Assembly: GCA_947631075.1 (NCBI GenBank)
Contig: CANRJU010000114.1
Span: 1 to 7,917, forward strand
Direction: 5' to 3'
DNA: 7,917 nucleotides
Source: an uncultured Lachnospiraceae bacterium
Lineage (GTDB): Bacteria > Bacillota > Clostridia > Lachnospirales > Lachnospiraceae
This document shows positions 1-5,775 of the stretch, one piece after another. Position numbers and translations under genes: made by a program. Positions within the stretch are counted from its first letter, which is position 1; each line of letters begins with the position of its first letter. The notes below the pieces were generated by a model. It saw nothing but the letters and a program-made list of their open reading frames with translations, did no database searches and was not told the origin of the DNA.

Positions 1-1011
1 CTGGAACAGGAGTTTCCCAATGTCCAGCCCGTAATTCAGAAACAGCGTGCTGGCGACGACGCCTAAGAGCAGGGAGCCGTGAAGGGTCTGCTCGGCGGCG
101 CGGCGCACCTGTCCGTGGCGTCCGGCCCCCGCCGCCTGGGAAATTGTGGGGAGCAGCAGGACCGACAGAGAATTGGTGAGGGTTCCCGGAAATGTGATAA
201 AGGGCATGACGACCCCGGTGAGGATGCCAAAAATTGCCAGGGCGTCCGCCGGGGCGTGGCCGTACCGTATGAGCATGGCCGGGATCAGAACGGACTCCAG
301 ACTGCCGAGCAGCGACAGAATCAGCCGGTTTCCGGTGAGGGGAAGGGAGAGGGCAAGAAGCCTTTTTCCCCGCGCCCGCCCCCGGTGAATCAGCCGAAGC
401 GGCAGAATCCGGCTAAGCTGGAACAGGTTGTAGAAATTGGCCGCCATCTCCCCGGCCACAAGCCCCCACACGGCGCAGGCCGGAGTCGCCGCCCCCTCCA
501 GAACGGCAAAGGAGATGAGAAACACGAAGCCGACCCGGCAGAGCTGCTCTATAATCTGGGAGACGGCGGGCTTTTTGGCGTCGTTGATTCCGTAAAAATA
601 GCCGTTTATAATGGACGTGACCCCGCAGAAGGGAAAAATGACCGCCAGAATCCGCAGCAGCCCCGCCGCCTCTTTGGCGCCCAGAAAGGAGACCGCGATG
701 AAATCGGCCCCGGCAAACAGTAAAAGAGAGAGCGTGACGGCAGTCCCCAGAGACAGCGCCAGACCGCTCTTTACAATATCCGGGTGCCGCTCTTTTTTTT
801 CATGGGAAACCATCTGGGACACGGCAGTCTGCACGCCGGCGGCATACAGGGTAAAGCAGAGGGAGTAGACCGGAAATATCAGTTGGTAAATGCCAAGATT
901 TGTCTCTCCGATGGCGTCGGCCAAAAAGACGCGGTAGGCAAATCCGATCATCCGCGTCACAATTCCGGCCCCCGCCAGAATCAGCGTCCCTTTCAGTAAT
1001 TGATTCTTCAA
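1..1011 (-). CDS. SpoVB/YtgP-type polysaccharide (lipid II-like) flippase, C-terminus cut by window edge
   Basis: I translated the minus strand directly. The frame is open from a TTG at 1011 to the left edge, giving 337 residues of a family that usually runs to about 450-550. The N-terminus reads KGTLILAGAGIVTRMIGFAY, followed by an IGETNLGIYQ segment, AVSQMVSHE and INGYFYGINDAKKPAVSQ. These match the SpoVB/YtgP branch of the MOP (MATE-like) superfamily. Hydrophobic helices alternate with basic loops such as RLIHRGRARGKR throughout. Members of this family move lipid-linked cell-wall or spore-cortex precursors across the cytoplasmic membrane. The family is multi-copy in clostridia, so the exact paralogue (spore cortex, general wall or capsule) cannot be set from sequence alone. 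The TTG start is chosen because GGAG lies 8 nt upstream, the frame meets a TAG at 1054-1056, and the family motif starts a few residues later. It is divergent from the large membrane protein at 1130. Confidence 0.9.
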   Translation of the reverse strand, partial: MKNQLLKGTLILAGAGIVTRMIGFAYRVFLADAIGETNLGIYQLIFPVYSLCFTLYAAGVQTAVSQMVSHEKKERHPDIVKSGLALSLGTAVTLSLLLFAGADFIAVSFLGAKEAAGLLRILAVIFPFCGVTSIINGYFYGINDAKKPAVSQIIEQLCRVGFVFLISFAVLEGAATPACAVWGLVAGEMAANFYNLFQLSRILPLRLIHRGRARGKRLLALSLPLTGNRLILSLLGSLESVLIPAMLIRYGHAPADALAIFGILTGVVMPFITFPGTLTNSLSVLLLPTISQAAGAGRHGQVRRAAEQTLHGSLLLGVVASTLFLNYGLDIGKLLFQ

Positions 1012-1019
1012 ACCGATTA

Positions 1020-1023
1020 CTCC
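1020..1023 (-). promoter_or_regulatory. Ribosome binding site of the flippase gene
   Basis: On the minus strand GGAG lies 8 nt before the TTG at 1011. No ATG or GTG is available between the upstream in-frame TAG (1054-1056) and this point, so the site decides in favour of the TTG start. Confidence 0.75.
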
Positions 1024-1082
1024 GTTTTTTAATAAAATGTATGTCGTTATCTTCTAAAAGATGTTGTAATTTCGACTTTTTT

Positions 1083-1091
1083 ATAGTATCA
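1083..1091 (-). promoter_or_regulatory. Candidate extended -10 promoter for the flippase gene
   Basis: The minus strand reads TGATACTAT here, which fits TGn followed by a 5/6 match to TATAAT. A TTACAT at 1108-1113 could serve as a -35 element, but the spacer is 19 bp, longer than ideal. Transcription would start near 1076 and leave a leader of about 65 nt. This is a motif match only. Confidence 0.4.
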
Positions 1092-1100
1092 TAATAAATG

Positions 1101-1106
1101 TATAAT
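1101..1106 (+). promoter_or_regulatory. Candidate -10 box (TATAAT) for the 1084-residue protein gene
   Basis: A perfect TATAAT lies in the AT-rich gap 1012-1129, preceded by a weak TTTTTA at 1078-1083 with 17 bp spacing. Transcription would start near 1113, giving a very short leader before the ribosome binding site. An alternative pair is TTGTAA (1064-1069) with TATCAT (1087-1092), also 17 bp apart. The element overlaps the divergent promoter region of the flippase. Confidence 0.4.
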
Positions 1107-1114
1107 TATGTAAT

Positions 1115-1121
1115 AAAGGGG
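1115..1121 (+). promoter_or_regulatory. Ribosome binding site of the 1084-residue protein gene
   Basis: AAAGGGG ends 8 nt before the TTG at 1130. It supports a second non-ATG start in this divergent pair. The frame has a TAA at 1103-1105, so the start cannot lie much further upstream. Confidence 0.7.
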
Positions 1122-1129
1122 CGAAAAAA

Positions 1130-4100
1130 TTGTTATTAAAAAGAAATTTATTATCTATTATATATTCGGTACTTTTTGTCGGCATATGGGGCATTGCCTT
1201 TTTGGAAATTTCCCAGCTGGCCATTTCCGACACTAAGAACAGCAATGTGGTAGCCTGCATCCTGGTACTGGGCATCGCTATTTACATGATCGGTTCCTTT
1301 TTTATCAAAGAGGCCGGTTATGTGGATTTCATCCAGCGCAAGAGCCGGGTGGCCAACATGGTCGAGATTCTGTTCTTTGTGGTTGTCTGCGCCCTTTTAT
1401 TTGTGCTGGATCTGCCGATCGGACTGACAAATTCCCTGCTGCTCACCGTCCTCATGGCCGGCGTCTATGTGTGCGCCCGGATGCTGGGAGGCCGTCTGTG
1501 CGGCTGCGCCGCGCTGGTTCTCGGATTTTTCTATTTTCACAGCATCGCCAATTCCTCATTCACGGCGAGGCAGTACATAGATATCTTCTGTTTTGTCATT
1601 CCCTACGCCGTGTTTCTCCTCGTCACGAGGAAATTTGTATATATGCTTTCTGACAACAGCTTTATGCTTTTTTTCAGCTATTTTGTCATGGGAATCGTCT
1701 TTTCCCTGGCTATTATTCTCAATCCCCTCGCCTGCGCCCTGCTGGTGGGCTGCATCCTGACGCTGATTTTTGGCGAGCCGGAAAATAAAAAGTGCAGCGT
1801 TCTCTGCCGCGGCGTGCCCGCGGCCGGTATTCTGACGCTGATTTCCGTGATTATATTCGGCGTGATATTTTTCCTGCTTCCGGACATGATCGTTCTCCCG
1901 GAGATGGCCGTGGATCCGGAACTGGCTTCCTACACGGACCTGTCGCAGATTTTTGACTACATGATTTTGAAATTTACGGACGCCATGCAATTTGTATACA
2001 GCCCCTTCCATGTTCCGGTCTTTCCGGTGCTGATGGTCTTTTTGGGCTGTACGGCCGGCTTTTTTTCCATCCGCAGGAGCAGTTCGGGAATCGGTCCTTT
2101 CTGCCTGACTTACATCATCCTTTTGGGATATTATCTGATTTTCAATAAAAACGGAGCGCATTTTTATTACATGACATACATGCTCCCCATATTTACCGCT
2201 TACGGGTTCTCCTGTACGCTGGTGCTGAAGGAATCGACGGAGCCCGCGGAGCAAACGGACACCGCCTCGGAGCAAGCGGCTTCCTCGGCAAAAGGCGCGG
2301 AGGCTGCGACTTCTGTCACGACAGAAGCCATGGCAGGAGCCACGACTTTCTCTGCCGAACCTGAGGGAGCGCAGGGCGGTCAAAAAGAACAGCCGGGGAC
2401 GAGACAGGCGGTTCCCGGAACGGCCGGGAAGGCGCAGGCGGCCGGAAAGCCGGACAAGAAAGCCATGCGAGAGAAACAGGCGGCTGAAAAGAAAGCCATG
2501 AAGGAAAGACAGGCAGCCGAAAAAGCGGATAAAAAGGCCATGGGGAAAAAACAGACGCCCCCGCCACAAAAGAAGCAGCAGACTGAGAAGCCGGACAAGA
2601 GCAAGGAGGACGCAATGAGAAGAAAAGCAGCAGAAATCGACAATTCCGTGGAATTACAGCCGGCTGAGCCCGCAGCCTGGAACGTGGCGGAAATTCCTGA
2701 GTGGACGGTATCCCCGGATTTCATGCCGGGCGCAAAGCAGCCTCAGGCCGCTCCCGAAGCACCGTCTCCGTCCGGTCCCGAATTGAAGCTGGAGCCCAAT
2801 TCGGAGGCAACGCTGGAAGCAAAGCCCCAGGCGCAGTCCCCGTCTACGGATGCCACGACTCTCTCTGCGCCTTCGGCGCCTTCATCATCCAATAAGATTG
2901 AGGTGGCGGGACTGGGCGCCGAGACCCTGAGCAGCTCTAAAAATTACGCGGTCGGCTCCCCGGAAATCCTGGAGCAGAGCGACGTCGCGAGCAGCCAGGC
3001 AAATTCCGCCGTCATGCCGGATTATCAGAGCCTGAACAGCGACGATGTGCTGCCCGCGTCGGCGGATTCCCTGATTCATTCCCCGGAAAGCATGGATTTC
3101 GCGCCGGAGGAGGAGCCCCTGCTGACAAAAGGGGACGTTTCGGATAGTTCGGATGAAAATGAGGACGCGCAGTTAGATACCTTACTGGCCCGCCTGGATA
3201 TGTCGGATCCCATTCGCCGCATGAATGAGACGGCGAGGGAGGATATAGCGGATGTGATCGAGAGAGAGGATGAGCAGAAAGATCTCCGCGCCGCCATTCC
3301 CGCGGCGGAACTGGATTATGAGGAACCGGCGGACGAGAGCGACGCCATGCTGGATCTGGATTTGATGACCGGGGCGGAAGAAGATGACGAATCGGCAAAT
3401 CTGGATTTGATGCCGGAGATGGATACAGAGACGGAGAATGAATCCGTGACATTAGATCTGATGCCGGAATCTGAACTGCAGATGCAGTTCCCGGAGATGG
3501 AATGGGGGTCCGAACCGGAAGAGGAGATTAAACTTGAACCTCAGCCGCAGGCCGCGCCGGAACTGGATCTTCAACTTGAACCTCAGCCACAGGCCGCGCC
3601 GGAGCCGGAGGTGGCGTATGAGCCGGAACCGGAACTTAAACTTGAGCCTCAGCCGCAGGTTTCCCGTTCTACGCTTCCCAAATATGTAAAGCCGGATTTC
3701 GACTTTAAGGCTGAACCCCTCACCCGACCCTTGACGGGAGATGAGGCCATGATCAGCGAGTATGACAAGGTGCCGACGATTACCGATCTCGAACATAAGT
3801 GGCGGGAAGTTCATGCGGCAGATAATATACAGCCGGAGCAAGAACCATTGCCTGTGCAAGAGCCTGTGCCAGAGTATACACCTGAACCGCAGCCTGAGCC
3901 GTTATCCGCGCTGGAACCTAAGTTGGAGCCATTGATGGGATATACATCCGAACTGCAGCCTGAGCCGTTATCTGCGCTGGAACCTAAGTTGGAATTTACA
4001 GCGATGCCGGAATACACGCCGGAACCGGAGCCACTGTCTGAGCGGGAGTCCGAGTTAGAACCAATGCCGGAGTATACACCTGAACCGCAGCCTGAGCCGT

Positions 4101-4384
4101 TATCTGCATCGGGCATGCAGTTGGAATACACGCCGGAACCGGAACCACTGTCCGAGTGGGAGCCCGAGTTAGAACCAATGCCAGAATACGCACCGAAACC
4201 GCAGGCCGAGCCGAGGACCAGCGGCTTTGCCTACTCCTTGGATGAGGTATCGGAGACGTTGATGCGCCCGGAGAAAACGGAGACGAATAAGAATCTGAGG
4301 GCGGAGAAGCAGGTGCACACGGAGGAAATTGTGAAGCGCACGGCCGGAGGCAAGCGCTCGTACCACCGTATTACCCTGGGCTGA
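1130..4384 (+). CDS. Large polytopic membrane protein with long repeat-rich cytoplasmic tail, function unknown
   Basis: I do not recognise a named family. The 1084-residue product has two halves. Residues 1-370 hold about 12 predicted membrane helices (near 7-27, 41-60, 76-96, 98-115, 121-138, 147-165, 177-195, 197-215, 231-251, 297-314, 323-341 and 347-366). Basic residues in alternate loops (FIQRKSR, CARMLGGR, SIRRSS) place both ends in the cytoplasm. The longest outside loop is 252-296. The helix pattern around ARMLGGRLCG and SFTARQYIDIF faintly resembles GT-C glycosyltransferases. However, the first outside loop, which normally carries the catalytic acid, is very short, so enzyme activity is doubtful. 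Residues 372-1084 look disordered: an Ala/Thr/Glu linker, Lys-rich repeats (440-503), acidic LDLM repeats, Glu/Pro repeats to 1024, then a basic C-terminus ending KRSYHRITLG. The TTG start is supported by AAAGGGG 8 nt upstream. The neighbouring divergent flippase hints at an envelope role; this is inference. Confidence 0.85.
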   Translation: MLLKRNLLSIIYSVLFVGIWGIAFLEISQLAISDTKNSNVVACILVLGIAIYMIGSFFIKEAGYVDFIQRKSRVANMVEILFFVVVCALLFVLDLPIGLTNSLLLTVLMAGVYVCARMLGGRLCGCAALVLGFFYFHSIANSSFTARQYIDIFCFVIPYAVFLLVTRKFVYMLSDNSFMLFFSYFVMGIVFSLAIILNPLACALLVGCILTLIFGEPENKKCSVLCRGVPAAGILTLISVIIFGVIFFLLPDMIVLPEMAVDPELASYTDLSQIFDYMILKFTDAMQFVYSPFHVPVFPVLMVFLGCTAGFFSIRRSSSGIGPFCLTYIILLGYYLIFNKNGAHFYYMTYMLPIFTAYGFSCTLVLKESTEPAEQTDTASEQAASSAKGAEAATSVTTEAMAGATTFSAEPEGAQGGQKEQPGTRQAVPGTAGKAQAAGKPDKKAMREKQAAEKKAMKERQAAEKADKKAMGKKQTPPPQKKQQTEKPDKSKEDAMRRKAAEIDNSVELQPAEPAAWNVAEIPEWTVSPDFMPGAKQPQAAPEAPSPSGPELKLEPNSEATLEAKPQAQSPSTDATTLSAPSAPSSSNKIEVAGLGAETLSSSKNYAVGSPEILEQSDVASSQANSAVMPDYQSLNSDDVLPASADSLIHSPESMDFAPEEEPLLTKGDVSDSSDENEDAQLDTLLARLDMSDPIRRMNETAREDIADVIEREDEQKDLRAAIPAAELDYEEPADESDAMLDLDLMTGAEEDDESANLDLMPEMDTETENESVTLDLMPESELQMQFPEMEWGSEPEEEIKLEPQPQAAPELDLQLEPQPQAAPEPEVAYEPEPELKLEPQPQVSRSTLPKYVKPDFDFKAEPLTRPLTGDEAMISEYDKVPTITDLEHKWREVHAADNIQPEQEPLPVQEPVPEYTPEPQPEPLSALEPKLEPLMGYTSELQPEPLSALEPKLEFTAMPEYTPEPEPLSERESELEPMPEYTPEPQPEPLSASGMQLEYTPEPEPLSEWEPELEPMPEYAPKPQAEPRTSGFAYSLDEVSETLMRPEKTETNKNLRAEKQVHTEEIVKRTAGGKRSYHRITLG
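2459..2554 (+). repeat. Lys/Ala-rich 33-bp tandem repeat in the membrane protein tail
   Basis: Two adjacent 11-residue units, KAMREKQAAEK (2459-2491) and KAMKERQAAEK (2492-2524), are followed after ADK by a shortened unit KAMGKKQ (2534-2554). The segment is strongly basic and probably helical. It lies about 75 residues after the last membrane helix, on the predicted cytoplasmic side. Confidence 0.8.
3356..3466 (+). repeat. Acidic LDLM repeats in the membrane protein tail
   Basis: LDLM occurs three times, starting at 3356, 3401 and 3452 (spacings 45 and 51 bp), each followed by strongly acidic sequence such as EEDDES and DTETENES. The spacing is irregular, so this is a degenerate repeat or a repeated short linear motif. 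Confidence 0.6.
3533..3658 (+). repeat. LEPQPQ repeats in the membrane protein tail
   Basis: LEPQPQ begins at 3533, 3575 and 3641. The first two are followed by AAPE and are nearly identical at the DNA level. The spacings are 42 bp (14 residues) and 66 bp (22 residues). The 66-bp spacing equals the period of the larger array further downstream. Confidence 0.8.
3890..4201 (+). repeat. 66-bp (22-residue) Glu/Pro-rich tandem repeat array
   Basis: Units start at 3890, 3956, 4022, 4088 and 4136 and encode residues 921-1024 of the membrane protein. Each begins QPEPLS or EPEPLS and most end in MPEYTPE-like sequence. Four units are 22 residues. The one at 4088 is only 16, an in-frame 18-bp deletion. 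The opening 38 bases of the first two units differ at a single base. A degenerate partial unit (EQEPLPVQEPVPEYTPEP) precedes the array. Confidence 0.85.
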
Positions 4385-4442
4385 CCGGCTTCGTGCAAGC
4401 GAAAACAGAAATTAGATTAGAAAGGATTTCCTAATAGGAAGC

Positions 4443-4506
4443 GGAATCCGAAACCATTGAAACCACGCCGAATAGGAATCTGGAACCATTAAAACCACGC
4501 TGAATA
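4443..4506 (+). repeat. Two tandem 32-bp repeats between genes
   Basis: Copy one is 4443-4474 and copy two is 4475-4506, directly adjoining. They match at 28 of 32 positions and all four differences are transitions. They lie in the 179-bp gap (4385-4563) upstream of the desulfurase. The rest of the gap shows no gene or clear terminator. Confidence 0.8.
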
Positions 4507-4510
4507 CAAT
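4505..4510 (+). promoter_or_regulatory. Weak candidate -10 box for the desulfurase gene
   Basis: TACAAT matches TATAAT at five of six positions and straddles the end of the second 32-bp repeat. No good -35 lies 16-18 bp upstream. A rival weak pair is TTAAAA (4489-4494) with GATAGT (4512-4517), 17 bp apart. Neither is convincing alone. Confidence 0.25.
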
Positions 4511-4550
4511 GGATAGTAATTAAATGCCAAATGAATACACTACTGGTATT

Positions 4551-4554
4551 GGAG
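4551..4554 (+). promoter_or_regulatory. Ribosome binding site that sets the desulfurase start
   Basis: GGAG (in TTGGAG) lies 9 nt before the ATG at 4564. The in-frame ATG at 4531, 33 bases further upstream, has no Shine-Dalgarno sequence at normal distance. This site therefore favours the shorter protein. Confidence 0.75.
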
Positions 4555-4563
4555 TGGTTGGAT

Positions 4564-5775
4564 ATGGAACCAGCGATTATTTATATGGATCATGCGGCGA
4601 CAACGCAGCTATCTAAGGAAGCACTCCAGGAGATGCTTCCTTATTTGCGGGAAGAATACGGAAATCCTTCCAGCATATATGACCTGGGAGCCAATAATAA
4701 GCACGCGATTGAGCGGGCCAGAAAGCAGATTGCCCAGGTGCTGCGGTGTCCGCCCGCATGTATTTTTTTTACATCCGGAGGCACGGAGAGCGACAACTGG
4801 GTTCTCACGAGAACCGCCGAGAGCAGAGAAAAGCAGGGAAAACACATTATCACGAGCAAAATCGAGCATCACGCAGTATTGAACACCTGTCATTATCTGG
4901 AAAAAAGAGGATGGGACGTCACCTATTTAGATGTGGATGAACAGGGTTTTGTGGAGCCCTGGAAGCTCAGGCAGGCGTTGCGGAAGGATACGGTGCTTGT
5001 GTCTGTCATGACGGCCAATAACGAGATCGGCACGATTCAGCCCATTGCCGAGATCGGGGAAATATTGGCGGACCATCCCGCCTATTTTCACACGGACGCG
5101 GTGCAGGCGTTCGGGCACATGGATCTTTGGCCGGAAAAATGGCACATCGATTTTTTGAGCGCCAGCGCCCACAAATTCCACGGTCCCAAGGGAATCGGCT
5201 TTTTGTACAAAAGAGAGGGAATCGAGCTGCCGCCGCTGCTTCACGGGGGCAAGCAGGAGGGCGGAAGCCGGGCCGGGACCGAGAACGTGGCGGCCATTGT
5301 GGGGATGGGAGCGGCGGCGCGGCAGGCGGCGGAAGCCATGAAAGAGCGGGCGGAAAAGGAGCGGAGAATGCGGGATTACATGATTGCCCGCATTCAGAGT
5401 GAAATTCCTTTCTGCCGTCTCAACGGTCCGAGGCGAAACCGCCTCTCCAATAATATAAACATGAGTTTTTCCTTTGTCGAGGGTGAGACAATCGTGATTT
5501 TGCTGGACATGGAGGGAATCTGCTGCTCCAGCGGTTCCGCCTGCAATTCCGGCCAGAGCGCCGCCTCCCACGTTCTCACGGAAATCGGTCTGCCGGAGGA
5601 CATGGCCAAGGGCGCCATCCGCTTTACCATCAGCGAGTCCGTCACCAGAGAGGAGATTGATTACACCGTGGCAAAGCTGAAGGAGGCCGTCGCCCAGTCC
5701 CGCTCCATGAGCGAGGCATACGCCGCCTTTGTGAGAAACGGGCGGATGCGTAACGGCTTTTTTTACAGAGGGTAA
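4564..5775 (+). CDS. Cysteine desulfurase, group I NifS/IscS-like
   Basis: This PLP enzyme removes sulfur from L-cysteine, giving alanine and an enzyme persulfide for Fe-S clusters, tRNA thiolation or other thio-cofactors in the cytoplasm. The 403-residue length is normal. The N-terminus IIYMDHAATTQLS is the family signature. In order follow FTSGGTESDN (cofactor phosphate loop), the stacking His in KIEHHAV (His102), NNEIGTIQP, the pyridine-contacting Asp in HTDAVQAFGH (Asp178, Gln181), the Schiff-base lysine in SAHKFHGPKG (Lys204), GGKQEGGSRAGTEN, and the catalytic cysteine in SSGSACNSG (Cys327). The SSGSAC loop context marks group I (NifS/IscS) rather than SufS. The ATG at 4564 is chosen over 4531 for its GGAG and because family members start just before the YxDHAATT motif. 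No scaffold gene (iscU, nifU) or thiI is visible, so the sulfur acceptor is unknown. The 3' end overlaps the convergent PHP gene. Confidence 0.95.
   Translation: MEPAIIYMDHAATTQLSKEALQEMLPYLREEYGNPSSIYDLGANNKHAIERARKQIAQVLRCPPACIFFTSGGTESDNWVLTRTAESREKQGKHIITSKIEHHAVLNTCHYLEKRGWDVTYLDVDEQGFVEPWKLRQALRKDTVLVSVMTANNEIGTIQPIAEIGEILADHPAYFHTDAVQAFGHMDLWPEKWHIDFLSASAHKFHGPKGIGFLYKREGIELPPLLHGGKQEGGSRAGTENVAAIVGMGAAARQAAEAMKERAEKERRMRDYMIARIQSEIPFCRLNGPRRNRLSNNINMSFSFVEGETIVILLDMEGICCSSGSACNSGQSAASHVLTEIGLPEDMAKGAIRFTISESVTREEIDYTVAKLKEAVAQSRSMSEAYAAFVRNGRMRNGFFYRG
5716..5764 (+). terminator. Possible weak terminator inside the end of the desulfurase gene
   Basis: GCAT (5716-5719) and CCGCC (5723-5727) can pair with GGCGG (5741-5745) and ATGC (5746-5749), leaving a 3-nt bulge and a 13-nt loop. 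Seven T residues follow at 5758-5764. The T run starts 8 nt after the stem, which is too far for a typical intrinsic terminator, and all of it is coding. Confidence 0.2.

Noticed and set aside
79..723. 214-residue plus-strand open frame opposite the flippase gene
   Set aside because: Its sequence is Arg/Gly/Pro/Gln-rich with no family signal, and the opposite strand reads as a clean SpoVB-type protein.
1556..2569. 337-residue minus-strand open frame opposite the large membrane protein
   Set aside because: Composition is Arg/Leu/His-rich, typical of the reverse reading of hydrophobic and Lys/Glu-rich codons. It is a shadow of the plus-strand gene.
3452..4366. Minus-strand frames opposite the Glu/Pro repeats (for example Gly/Ser repeats at 3811-4131)
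   Set aside because: Their repeats only mirror the 66-bp coding repeats. No ribosome binding site or family motif supports them.
4386..4402. Hairpin GCTT...AAGC just after the large gene as an intrinsic terminator
   Set aside because: The stem is only about 4 bp and is followed by GAAAAC rather than a T run.
4441..4503. Glu/Pro-like peptide readable from the gap (ends LEPLKPR), possibly a lost extension of the repeat tail
   Set aside because: It is not in frame with the upstream gene, two stops (TAA TAG) precede it, and a 32-bp period cannot keep a reading frame.
4443..4506. Possible CRISPR array from the 32-bp repeats
   Set aside because: The two copies abut with no spacer, there are only two, and no cas genes are present.
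4531..4563. Upstream ATG at 4531 as the desulfurase start
   Set aside because: It lacks a Shine-Dalgarno sequence at proper spacing and adds 11 residues not typical of the family. The ATG at 4564 has GGAG 9 nt upstream.
4927..5571. 214-residue minus-strand open frame opposite the desulfurase
   Set aside because: It lies wholly within a gene with every catalytic motif intact and shows no domain of its own.
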